This document shows positions 1 to 6,823 of a DNA stretch of 15,714 nucleotides, in pieces. The notes under the pieces were generated by a model. That model saw nothing but the letters and a program-made list of their open reading frames with translations, was not told where the DNA came from and ran no database searches. The stretch spans positions 1 to 15,714 of the forward strand of contig CAJKNS010000020.1 of the NCBI GenBank assembly GCA_905201305.1, read 5' to 3'. Each line of letters begins with the position of its first letter. Positions within the stretch are counted from its first letter, which is position 1. Origin of the DNA: an uncultured Eubacteriales bacterium. Lineage in GTDB: Bacteria; Bacillota; Clostridia; Oscillospirales; Oscillospiraceae. A program made the position numbers and the translations under genes.

Positions 1-1396
1 GTTCATCGGCGATGAAGCTAAGGTCACTGTAAATAACACCCATATTGCAACCCGCGGCGCCGCCCGGAGCACCATGTTCCTGGCAGGTCACTGCGATGTG
101 ACAGTGAATGATTCTGTCATCGAAAGCAAGAACGGCGTCCTGCCGCCGGACTATATTGACACAGTGACCCCCGGCGTGATGCGGGCGGTTCCCTGGATGC
201 TGGGACTCAGCGGCAACTGCCGGGCGTTCAATCTGGAGGAGCATGCCACGGCGCATTTCAACCGCTGCACCATGAAGGCAGAGGGGTGGGGCGTTATGTC
301 TACCGACGGCGTTCGAAAGGGTCGCCTGTACATGAAGGATTCCCATGTGGAGATTACGGGACACAGCGGCTACGGCGCATTCTCCATCAACGACTGCCTG
401 GTATCCTTTGAGGACTGCACCGTGAAGGTGCCGGACATTGGACTGATCGTAGCCAACGGCAAGGCGTCCGGTCGGTTTGCTGGAAATACCACGGTGGAGT
501 CCGGCAGGTTCGGCGTTATGTGCTTCCGCAATCTGGAGGGCAAGGTGGAGGTGGAGCCCGGTGTTCGCTTCCATACCGGCGAAACCGTATTTCTGGTAAA
601 GGGCTGCACGCCGGAGTTTACCGTTCGGGGTGCGGAGCTGAAAAGCGATACAGGCTCCATTATGACCCTGATGGATCTGGACGATCCCAATGATACCGGC
701 GCTTATTACTCCGATCCCGTGGGAACGGATACCCCTGTGGAGGGACGGGATCTCACCACGGCTGTGCCCGGTACGGATGTGGTGGCGCGGTTCCAGGACA
801 TGGAGCTGGAGGGCGACTTCTATAACGCTACCACAAACCTCAAGGGTATTACCGGAACGCTGGATCCCAATGCGCCGAAGGCACCGAGAAATCCGCCCTA
901 TTCCGGCGGTCCCGGCTCGCCGGAGGGACAGAAAAAGGCTGGACCTGGCGGACCTGGTGGACCCGGCGGACCTGGCGGTCCGGGAGTCCCTGGAAAGGAC
1001 GGCGAGATGCCGGAATTCTTCCGCAAAATGCTGGGCTTGGATGTACCGCCGGCAAAGAATCTGGCACTGTGCTTCACAGACACTAAAATCACCGGCGCTA
1101 TCTCTTCCGCTACAGCAAAGCATCGGGTGGAGAAGATCACCAAGTACAACCGGGAGGAGATCGGCGAGGTGAAGCTGACCCCTGCACCCGCTGTGAATAA
1201 CGGCGTCAGTGTGGCGCTGGAGGGCAGCTCCCGGTGGACAGTGACCGGAACCTCCTATGTGAATTGTCTGACCATCGCTCCCGAGGCAGCGGTTCAGGCT
1301 CCGGAGGGAAAGCGGCTTTTGGTTACGGTGGACGGTCAGGAGACAAGCCTGACAGCCGGAGAATACAAGGGACAGATTACCCTTCAGGTGCTGTAA
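1..1396 (+). CDS. Beta-helix-like protein with collagen-like insert (5' end missing)
   Basis: The frame is open from base 2 to the TAA at 1394-1396, giving 464 visible residues with no start in the window, so the first in-frame ATG at 74 is internal. Visible residues 1 to about 290 are short beta-rich segments with recurring patterns such as VNNTHI, VNDSVIES, MKDSHVEITG and FEDCTVKV, ending in Asn/Asp-Gly turns, as in right-handed parallel beta-helix proteins. Residues about 295-340 form a Pro/Gly-rich linker containing seven collagen-type Gly-X-Y triplets, after which beta-rich sequence resumes (TDTKITGAISS) through to the C-terminus. No catalytic motif, membrane anchor or sorting signal is visible in this part; any signal peptide would lie off the left edge. 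A secreted or surface role is inferred only from the architecture. Two hairpins follow the stop. The function is unknown to me. Confidence 0.85.
   Translation, partial: FIGDEAKVTVNNTHIATRGAARSTMFLAGHCDVTVNDSVIESKNGVLPPDYIDTVTPGVMRAVPWMLGLSGNCRAFNLEEHATAHFNRCTMKAEGWGVMSTDGVRKGRLYMKDSHVEITGHSGYGAFSINDCLVSFEDCTVKVPDIGLIVANGKASGRFAGNTTVESGRFGVMCFRNLEGKVEVEPGVRFHTGETVFLVKGCTPEFTVRGAELKSDTGSIMTLMDLDDPNDTGAYYSDPVGTDTPVEGRDLTTAVPGTDVVARFQDMELEGDFYNATTNLKGITGTLDPNAPKAPRNPPYSGGPGSPEGQKKAGPGGPGGPGGPGGPGVPGKDGEMPEFFRKMLGLDVPPAKNLALCFTDTKITGAISSATAKHRVEKITKYNREEIGEVKLTPAPAVNNGVSVALEGSSRWTVTGTSYVNCLTIAPEAAVQAPEGKRLLVTVDGQETSLTAGEYKGQITLQVL
941..1009 (+). repeat. Collagen-like Gly-X-Y triplet tract
   Basis: Near-tandem 9-base units of the type ggacctggc encode Gly-Pro-Gly runs. 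From base 947 on, Gly occupies every third residue for seven triplets (five GGP/GVP-type triplets, then GKD and GEM). The tract lies inside the partial beta-helix-like gene, between proline-rich sequence and an acidic/aromatic segment (MPEFFRKML). Short repeats of this kind can expand or contract by slippage. Seven triplets are few for a stable triple helix, so a flexible linker is equally possible. Confidence 0.8.
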
Positions 1397-1414
1397 ACAG
1401 CGGAATATCAAAAT

Positions 1415-1444
1415 ATGCGGCAGCTGCGTTTGCAGCTGCCGCAT
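1415..1444. other. Perfect 13-bp hairpin after the first gene
   Basis: Arms 1415-1427 and 1432-1444 are perfectly complementary (GC-rich, core GCGGCAGCTGC) around a GTTT loop, starting 18 bases after the TAA of the plus-strand gene. No T-run follows on either strand, so alone it is a weak intrinsic terminator. It probably acts with the second hairpin just downstream, or as a 3'-end stabilising structure. Confidence 0.7.
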
Positions 1445-1451
1445 TGCGCAT

Positions 1452-1501
1452 AAAACGGCAGGCTATGGAACAATCAATCGCCATAGCCTGCCGTGCTTTT
1501 T
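1452..1501. terminator. Bidirectional intrinsic terminator between convergent genes
   Basis: A perfect 14-bp stem (1455-1468 with 1481-1494, core CGGCAGGCTATGG) encloses a 12-base loop. On the plus strand it is followed by TTTTT at 1497-1501. On the minus strand the run AAAA at 1452-1455 reads as TTTT after the stem. It lies between the plus-strand beta-helix-like gene and the 3' end of hydA, so it can terminate both transcripts. Confidence 0.9.
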
Positions 1502-1506
1502 GCAGA

Positions 1507-3225
1507 TTAACGATGCTGCGCGTCTGCTTTCTTTGCAGCATCAAAGTTTCGATGCAGCAGAAGATGCTCTTTTCCGCGGATGACGCTTTCGTAAGCGGTC
1601 ATCACCAGGGGGTTCTCACTGGATTTTTTGATCTGCGTATTGATGTCGGTGTTGTAAATGCCCTGAATACGAGCGCTGCGGATGGAATTGTCCTGAGTGA
1701 CTGGCTGACCGCCGCCCATAATGCAGCCACGGCGGCATGCCATGACCTCTACAAAGTCATAGTGCACCTCATCGGCTTCAATCCGCTGAATCAGCTTCTC
1801 GGCATTGCTGAGACCGCTGACCACGGCGGCTTTCAGCTCTCGCTTCTGATAGGTGAAGCTCAGCTCCTTGATGCCGTCCTCACCGCGGACACCACAGTTC
1901 CGAATTGCCATCATATCCGCCCGGGCATGCCCTTTTTGGAGCCGGCGAAGAATGGCTTCGGTGACGCCGCCGGTGACGCCGAACAGCACGCCGCTGCCGG
2001 AGCCGATTCCAAAGGGAACATCGGCGGCTTCGATCTCGATATTGGCAAAGTCCAGACCGACCTTGCGGATTAGGGTGATAAGCTCAGTGGTTGTCAGAAC
2101 ATAATCCACGTCCTGCTTGCCATAGGTGGTGGATTCCGGACGGAGAATTTCGCCTTTTTTCGCGGTGCAGGGCATAATTGCCACGGAAACCAGCCGCTTG
2201 CCTTCACTGCGCTCGGGATCCTTGTAGTATTCCCGAATCACGGCGCCAAACATCTGCTGGGGAGAACGGCAGGTGGAGAGATTGTCCTTTAGCTCCGGAT
2301 GGCGGCTCTCACAGTATTTCACCCATGCGGGACAGCAGGAGGTGAACAGCGGCAGGTTCTTACCGGTAGACAGCCGCTCCAGAAACTCTCTGGACTCCTC
2401 CATGACCGTCAGGTCGGCACCGTAGGCGGTGTCATAGACCTCGGCAAAGCCCAGCCGATGGAGCACGCTGACCAGCTTGCCCATAACGTTTTCACCCTTG
2501 GGGAGCCCGAACGCCTCGCCTACTGCCACACGGACCGCAGGGGCGATCTGAGCGATGACCTTGGCGTTCCGGTCTGAGAGCACTTCGAATACCGGGTTAA
2601 TATTGGTGTTAATGCTGATGGCGCCGGTGGGGCAGACTACCCGGCACTGACCGCAGCCCACACAGTCGGTTTCGGCAATGGTTTTATTGAATGCAGGCGT
2701 TACCAGGGTTTCGGTGCCGCGATAAGCAAAATCAATGGCATTGACTCCCTGCACATCGGCGCACATTCTCACACAGTCGCCGCAGAGAATGCATTTATTG
2801 GGATCTCGGACGATGGAAGGAGAGCTGAGATCTACGGGCTGCTTCTTTTTTGTGTTTTCGAAGCGGATTGTGGTAACGCCCAGCCGGTGTGCCAAATCCT
2901 GAAGATGGCACTCACGGCTCTTAATGCAGGTGGTGCAGTCCCGGTCGTGGGCAGCCAGCAGCAGCTCCAGAATTAGTTTCCGGTATTTCATGAGCCTGGG
3001 GGTGTTGGTGTAGATCACCATACCGTCCTTGGGACGCTCAGAGCAGGCGGTAAAGGTTTTTCCGGTGTCCGTTTCCACAGTGCACAGGCGACAGGCACCA
3101 TAAACGGACAATTCGGAGTGATAGCATAGGGTTGGAATGTCGATTCCTGCTTTGCGAATCACAGAGAGTACGTTGGTTTCGTCGGTGAATTCCACCCGAC
3201 GGTCATCAATCATCATATATCCCAT
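1507..3225 (-). CDS. hydA: [FeFe] hydrogenase catalytic alpha subunit (HydA)
   Basis: This is the catalytic subunit of a multimeric cytoplasmic [FeFe] hydrogenase, 572 aa. In order: a [2Fe-2S] plant-ferredoxin-like domain (Cys34, 45, 48, 61); the His/Cys cluster motif (His93, Cys97, 100, 106); two [4Fe-4S] ferredoxin motifs (Cys145/148/151/155 and 188/191/194/198); then the H-cluster domain with TSCCPAW (Cys297, a presumed proton-relay residue, and Cys298), MPCTAKK (Cys353) and MACRRGCxxGGGQP (Cys497, Cys501), and a C-terminal small-subunit segment. All H-cluster ligands are present. ATG at 3225 is chosen over 3249 because AGGAGGG (3233-3239) lies 7 bases before it and overlaps the hydB stop codon, implying translational coupling. 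With hydB and hydC it forms a Thermotoga-type bifurcating enzyme (2 H+ plus NADH and reduced ferredoxin to H2, reversible). The maturases HydE, HydF and HydG are not in the window. Confidence 0.97.
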   Translation of the reverse strand: MGYMMIDDRRVEFTDETNVLSVIRKAGIDIPTLCYHSELSVYGACRLCTVETDTGKTFTACSERPKDGMVIYTNTPRLMKYRKLILELLLAAHDRDCTTCIKSRECHLQDLAHRLGVTTIRFENTKKKQPVDLSSPSIVRDPNKCILCGDCVRMCADVQGVNAIDFAYRGTETLVTPAFNKTIAETDCVGCGQCRVVCPTGAISINTNINPVFEVLSDRNAKVIAQIAPAVRVAVGEAFGLPKGENVMGKLVSVLHRLGFAEVYDTAYGADLTVMEESREFLERLSTGKNLPLFTSCCPAWVKYCESRHPELKDNLSTCRSPQQMFGAVIREYYKDPERSEGKRLVSVAIMPCTAKKGEILRPESTTYGKQDVDYVLTTTELITLIRKVGLDFANIEIEAADVPFGIGSGSGVLFGVTGGVTEAILRRLQKGHARADMMAIRNCGVRGEDGIKELSFTYQKRELKAAVVSGLSNAEKLIQRIEADEVHYDFVEVMACRRGCIMGGGQPVTQDNSIRSARIQGIYNTDINTQIKKSSENPLVMTAYESVIRGKEHLLLHRNFDAAKKADAQHR

Positions 3226-3238
3226 GGTAATTCCCTCC

Positions 3239-5107
3239 TTACTCGGCATACACTGCCCCGAAGGGACAGACGCTCAGGCAGGCGCCGCACTTGATGCACT
3301 TGCCGATATGAATGGAAAACGGATGCTTGATCTGACCGGTGATGGCGGAAGCGGGACAGCCCCGGGCACACTTGGAGCAACCCTTACATTTGTCAGGATC
3401 AATATGGAAGGTGCGCAGGGAGGTGCAGACGTGGGAAGGACAGGTTTTGTCCACAATATGTGCCTCATACTCCGAGCGGAACGCACGAAGAGTACTGACC
3501 ACGGGCTTTGCGGCGCTTTTTCCCAGACCGCACAGGGCGGTGTTGCTGATCATATCCGCCAGCTCTTCCAGCTCGTCCAGGTCAGAAAGGCTGCCGTTTC
3601 CGGCGACGATTCGTTCCAAAACCTCCAGCATCCGGCGAGTGCCCTCGCGGCAGGGAACGCATTTTCCGCAGCTCTCCCGCTGGGTAAAGCTCATGAAGAA
3701 CCGGGCAACCTCTACCATGCAGGTGTCCTCGTCCATGACCACCAGACCGCCGGAGCCGATCATTGCACCGATTTTGGTGAGGGAATCAAAGTCCATGGGG
3801 CTGTCCAACTGACTTTCCACCAGGCAACCGCCGGAGGGACCACCAATCTGTACTGCCTTGAATTTCTTGCCGTTCCGAATGCCGCCGCCGATGTCAAAGA
3901 TAACTTCGCGAAGGGTAATTCCCATGGGAACCTCAATCAGACCGGTATTTACCACATTGCCGGTCAGGGCAAAGGCTTTGGTGCCGGGGCTGCTGGGGGT
4001 GCCGATGCTCCGGTACCACTGGGCGCCTCGGGAGATAATCATCGGGACGTTGGCATAGGTTTCTACATTGTTGAGAACGGTAGGCTTCTCCCACAACCCC
4101 TTTTCTACGGTTCTGGGGGGCTTCACTCGGGGCATACCGCGCTTTCCCTCTATGGAGGCGGTCAGCGCGGAACCCTCACCACAGACGAACGCACCGGCGC
4201 CGCGGTTGATGTGCAGCCGGAAGGAGAAATCCGTGCCGAGAATATGATCGCCCAGCAAACCGAAGTCCTCTGCCTGGGCAATGGCGGTTTTCAGACGATG
4301 AATGGCAAGGGGATATTCGGCGCGGACATAGATATAGCCCTCCTGTGCGCCAACTGCCAGCGCGGCAATCATCATGCCCTCAATCATCCGGTGCGGGTCG
4401 CCCTCCATAATACTCCGATCCATAAACGCGCCGGGGTCACCCTCGTCGCCGTTGCAGACCACATAGCGGGTGGTTTCCTTCTGACGGGCAACCTGACTCC
4501 ACTTCCGCCCGGTGGGGAAGCCTGCGCCGCCGCGCCCGCGAAGCCCGGACTCCGAAATGGTATCGATGATGGATTCCGGGGTCATTTCAAACATGGCGGT
4601 TTCCAAGGCGGAATAGGCACCGGCAGCCAACGCATCCTCAATGTGCTCGGCATCGATATGACCGCAGTTCTTTAGCACCAGCCGGGTCTGTTTGGCGTAG
4701 AAGGGAATCTCCTCCTGGGTTTCATAGACCCTGCCGCCGGAATGGAACATCAGCCGCTCCACAGGCTCACCCCGGAGTACGGTCTTTTCAAAGATTTCCT
4801 CGCAGTCCTCGGGTTTGACTTTTAAGTATAGATAATGATAGGGCTCAATGCGAACCAGGGGACCCATTTCGCAGAAGCCATGGCAGCCGCTGGTTTTGAC
4901 ACTGGTATGGGCAATCTCTGCGCCGAACTCCACCTGTGCATCGTCCAAATGCTCGGTGAGCTCCAGCATTTTAGCATAAATCTTATCGGCTCCGCCTGCG
5001 AGACATCCGGTGCCGCCGCAGACAAGGATCTTACATTTTTGCCCCCGCAGGCGCATCTCACATTCCTGACGGAGATGCCGGAGGTCGTCTCTTGACTGTA
5101 GTTTCAT
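3239..5107 (-). CDS. hydB: Hydrogenase beta subunit, NADH/FMN-binding (HydB, NuoF-like)
   Basis: This 622-aa protein is the flavin and NAD(H)-binding subunit of the bifurcating hydrogenase. Domains in order: an N-terminal thioredoxin-like [2Fe-2S] domain (Cys30, 35, 75, 79); the NuoF core with the Gly-rich FMN/NADH motif GRGGAGFPTGRKW at 191-203; an SLBB-type region; the NuoF [4Fe-4S] site (Cys480, 483, 486 in CGKCVPC, plus Cys526); and two C-terminal ferredoxin clusters (Cys574/577/580/584 and 604/607/610/614). The length agrees with Thermotoga HydB. Fusion of the thioredoxin-like domain explains why no separate hndB-like gene is present. The start ATG at 5107 overlaps the hydC stop by four bases (ATGA) and has a GGAG/AAGGA site before it. 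Whether NAD or NADP is used cannot be read with certainty; the HydABC layout favours NAD(H). Confidence 0.96.
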   Translation of the reverse strand: MKLQSRDDLRHLRQECEMRLRGQKCKILVCGGTGCLAGGADKIYAKMLELTEHLDDAQVEFGAEIAHTSVKTSGCHGFCEMGPLVRIEPYHYLYLKVKPEDCEEIFEKTVLRGEPVERLMFHSGGRVYETQEEIPFYAKQTRLVLKNCGHIDAEHIEDALAAGAYSALETAMFEMTPESIIDTISESGLRGRGGAGFPTGRKWSQVARQKETTRYVVCNGDEGDPGAFMDRSIMEGDPHRMIEGMMIAALAVGAQEGYIYVRAEYPLAIHRLKTAIAQAEDFGLLGDHILGTDFSFRLHINRGAGAFVCGEGSALTASIEGKRGMPRVKPPRTVEKGLWEKPTVLNNVETYANVPMIISRGAQWYRSIGTPSSPGTKAFALTGNVVNTGLIEVPMGITLREVIFDIGGGIRNGKKFKAVQIGGPSGGCLVESQLDSPMDFDSLTKIGAMIGSGGLVVMDEDTCMVEVARFFMSFTQRESCGKCVPCREGTRRMLEVLERIVAGNGSLSDLDELEELADMISNTALCGLGKSAAKPVVSTLRAFRSEYEAHIVDKTCPSHVCTSLRTFHIDPDKCKGCSKCARGCPASAITGQIKHPFSIHIGKCIKCGACLSVCPFGAVYAE

Positions 5108-5583
5108 GCTTCCTTCTCCCTTAACTCTTTGATTACGGCGCGGATTTTATCCGGCGACATCTGAGGATAGACCTGCTCATTGATGGTCAGGGCAGGGGCA
5201 AGACCGCATGCGCCCAGACAGGATACGGTTTCCACAGTGAACAGCATATCGTCGGTGGTATGCTTGTCGGCGCTGAGCCCAAGGTCCTGATACAGTGCCT
5301 CCAGAATCGGGACAGAGTTGCGCACATGACATGCCGTACCATCGCAAACCTTGATGACATACTTTCCCTTTGCTTCAAAGGAGAAGTTGACATAAAAACT
5401 TGCAACGCTATAGGCTTTTGCCTCGGAAATCCCGATTTTTTGCGCTACATAGGTGAGAAGCTCAGGAGGAAGATAGCCATACTCCTCCTGAATGTCCTGA
5501 ATTACGGGAATCAATGAGCGCTCCCCAGCGGGATAATTTTTGAGAATGGCATCTACTTTTGTGTAGTAAGATTGATCCAACAT
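5104..5583 (-). CDS. hydC: Hydrogenase gamma subunit, [2Fe-2S] protein (HydC, NuoE-like)
   Basis: This is a 159-aa NuoE/thioredoxin-like subunit that relays electrons between HydB and HydA. The four ligands of its [2Fe-2S] cluster are in CDGTAC (Cys80, Cys85) and SCLGAC (Cys122, Cys126). The N-terminal helical part (YGYLPPELL, then AKAYSVASFY) is typical of the family. A longer in-frame ATG exists at 5598, but GGAGG at 5592-5596 overlaps that codon and sits 8 bases before ATG 5583, so 5583 is the likely start. It is the first gene of hydC-hydB-hydA, the same order as in Thermotoga maritima, and is coupled to hydB by an ATGA overlap. The promoter and Rex-like operator lie in the 205 bases upstream. 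Confidence 0.95.
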   Translation of the reverse strand: MLDQSYYTKVDAILKNYPAGERSLIPVIQDIQEEYGYLPPELLTYVAQKIGISEAKAYSVASFYVNFSFEAKGKYVIKVCDGTACHVRNSVPILEALYQDLGLSADKHTTDDMLFTVETVSCLGACGLAPALTINEQVYPQMSPDKIRAVIKELREKEA

Positions 5584-5597
5584 TCTATCAGCCTCCA

Positions 5598-5646
5598 TAG
5601 CGCAGAAAACGGCGCTACATTTTTTATCCGGATACCGCAGCTGCGG
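5598..5646 (-). other. Three inverted repeats in the hyd leader RNA
   Basis: Between the predicted hyd transcription start (about 5656) and ATG 5583 lie three consecutive inverted repeats: the 12-bp palindrome CCGCAGCTGCGG (5635-5646), the abutting 10-bp palindrome TATCCGGATA (5625-5634), and TAGCGC/GCGCTA (5598-5603 with 5612-5617) around an 8-base loop that ends just before the ribosome-binding site. They could be small hairpins affecting translation or mRNA stability, or DNA sites for a dimeric regulator. None has a T-run. I do not recognise a riboswitch. Confidence 0.45.
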
Positions 5647-5662
5647 CAGATGGAATAAGGTT

Positions 5663-5691
5663 ATTATAGGCGTTCAAGCGGGTCCCTGCAA
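5663..5691 (-). promoter_or_regulatory. Sigma-A-type promoter of hydCBA
   Basis: On the minus strand, TTGCAG (5686-5691) is followed by a 17-bp spacer and a consensus TATAAT (5663-5668). The predicted start near 5656 gives a leader of about 70 bases to ATG 5583. No other comparably good promoter lies between the LysR gene and hydC. Confidence 0.8.
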
Positions 5692-5696
5692 GAAGT

Positions 5697-5714
5697 TTGT
5701 GAAAAAAATAACAA
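5697..5714. promoter_or_regulatory. Rex-type redox operator upstream of hyd promoter
   Basis: The 18-base sequence TTGTGAAAAAAATAACAA has half-sites TTGTGA and TAACAA around a 6-base A-tract, matching the Rex pattern TTGTKA-N6-TMACAA. Rex is the NADH/NAD+-sensing repressor of Gram-positive bacteria, and hydrogenase genes are known Rex targets in clostridia. The site ends 5 bases upstream of the -35 box instead of overlapping the -10. Repression by occluding polymerase is plausible but its geometry is slightly unusual. Confidence 0.7.
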
Positions 5715-5788
5715 ATAAGGCGAAAACGGTGGTTTGCAAGGGAAAACGGATGGATGGATGAGATGGTATTCGATCTTTTAAAATACGA

Positions 5789-6685
5789 TCAGCTTGCCGC
5801 TGTAGCGTTTAAAGCCCGTTCCATGGAATCCGCAAACAGGTGAATCAGCGGATTTGGGTTGTGCTTGCTCCACACCACGCAGACGGGAATGTCGTCCTCC
5901 AAATTAAACCAGGTCAGGCGCGGATCGTTGGCAAAGCGCATGTAGGGATCGAACACCGTAACGCCTTCGCCCAGCAGCAGGGCTTGCAGAATGCTGTCCC
6001 GATTGGGCAGATATTTTGGTACAACGGTGATTTGCCGGGCTTGGAATTGCAGCAATGCCAGCTCCATTGCCATGGGGGATTCCTCCTGAGAGAGCATGAG
6101 CAGCGTCTGCCCCTGAAAATCGGCGGCAAGAATGGGCTCATTTCCCGGTCGGAGCAGCCCCCTTCTTACATAGGCACGGCTTTCCAAATTGGCAATTTTC
6201 TGCACCTCCAGCCCGTCAAAATCCATCAGGCTGGTTTTGGTGCAGAGCATTGCGTCCAATTCGCCGGAACGGATTCGGTGACGCAGCTCCCGAAAGTCTT
6301 GGCTTTCAAACAACAGCTCTGCTTGGGGATAGTGCTGGGTTACCTGGCGCTTGGCCTGAAGCAGGGCTGTACTCATATCCCAGCCGCTGCCGATTCCGAT
6401 TTTCAGCTGCATGGGGCAGTGAGTGGACAGGTCCTGTGCCGTCTCCGCTGCACGGGTATAGAGGGCCTGCATCTGGGAAAAGGCATCCTGAAATACAATG
6501 CCTGCAGGGGTAAGGCGAATGGCGTTCTTTCGGGTGCGGTCAAAAAGCTGGCAGCCCAGCTCCTGTTCCAAAAGCTTAATCTGGCGGCTTACCGCAGGCT
6601 GGGATACATACAGCTTCTCCGATGTTTGGGAAAAGGACATGCAATCAGCGGCGGTGAGAAAATAATGAATCTGCAATGAAGTCAT
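5789..6685 (-). CDS. LysR-type transcriptional regulator
   Basis: This is a 298-aa LysR-family DNA-binding regulator. Its N-terminal winged helix-turn-helix (residues about 3-62) has the family hallmarks FSQTSEKLYVSQPAVSRQI followed by LEQELGCQLFDRT. Residues about 90-290 form the periplasmic-binding-protein-like effector domain, beginning MQLKIGIGSG. ATG 6685 has AGGAGG (6693-6698) 7 bases upstream. It is divergent from the CoA-transferase/crotonase operon across 138 bases, the classic arrangement in which a LysR protein controls its neighbour in response to a pathway metabolite. The effector cannot be read from sequence. It lies on the same strand as hydCBA and I see no convincing terminator after its TGA, so some readthrough into hyd is possible, although hyd has its own promoter. 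Confidence 0.93.
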   Translation of the reverse strand: MTSLQIHYFLTAADCMSFSQTSEKLYVSQPAVSRQIKLLEQELGCQLFDRTRKNAIRLTPAGIVFQDAFSQMQALYTRAAETAQDLSTHCPMQLKIGIGSGWDMSTALLQAKRQVTQHYPQAELLFESQDFRELRHRIRSGELDAMLCTKTSLMDFDGLEVQKIANLESRAYVRRGLLRPGNEPILAADFQGQTLLMLSQEESPMAMELALLQFQARQITVVPKYLPNRDSILQALLLGEGVTVFDPYMRFANDPRLTWFNLEDDIPVCVVWSKHNPNPLIHLFADSMERALNATAAS

Positions 6686-6708
6686 AGAAATTCCTCCTGA
6701 ATGACTAT

Positions 6709-6737
6709 ATTATAACATTTTAATTATAACGAAACAA
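6709..6737 (-). promoter_or_regulatory. Promoter of the LysR regulator gene
   Basis: On the minus strand, TTGTTT (6732-6737), a 17-bp spacer and a perfect TATAAT (6709-6714) preceded by TG (extended -10). The start near 6702 leaves a very short leader, with the ribosome-binding site almost at its 5' end. The direct repeat ATTATAAC (6709-6716 and 6723-6730) overlaps the promoter and may be an autoregulatory site. Confidence 0.7.
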
Positions 6738-6750
6738 GCGGTTTTGATAT

Positions 6751-6779
6751 TTGCTCCCTTGGAAATCCAGTGGTATGAT
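6751..6779 (+). promoter_or_regulatory. Promoter of the CoA-transferase/hydrolase operon
   Basis: TTGCTC (6751-6756), a 17-bp spacer and TATGAT (6774-6779) with an upstream TG (6771-6772) form an extended -10 promoter for the gene starting at 6824. The -35 box is poor, as expected of a promoter needing an activator. An ATTT-N10-AAAT element at 6749-6766 overlapping the -35 fits the loose T-N11-A LysR box. The box assignment is inference. Confidence 0.6.
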
Positions 6780-6823
6780 AGGAACGAAAAATGATTCCGC
6801 CCCAAACTATTGGAGGTTTCCTT

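Noticed and set aside
898..1149. Minus-strand reading frame rich in Pro-Gly (PGPPGPPG), resembling collagen
   Set aside because: It is the antisense of the Gly-Pro-Gly tract of the plus-strand gene; GC-rich GGN/CCN codons give Gly and Pro on both strands. It has no ribosome-binding site and no independent signal.
1234..2073. Plus-strand frame spanning the convergent terminator
   Set aside because: It overlaps the end of the beta-helix-like gene, crosses two hairpins and runs antisense through hydA. It is not a plausible gene.
3137..4675. 512-codon plus-strand open frame
   Set aside because: It lies antisense to hydB, whose Fe-S and NADH motifs are unmistakable. The frame has no recognisable domain and no suitable start site.
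5748..5759. Three tandem GGAT units between hydC and the LysR gene
   Set aside because: Twelve bases of a 4-base repeat are too few to claim a functional microsatellite or iteron.
5771..5791. Possible terminator after the LysR gene (GATC and TTTTAAAA self-complementary bases)
   Set aside because: Stems are only 4-5 bp and AT-rich, without a proper T-run on the minus strand. It is not convincing as an intrinsic terminator.
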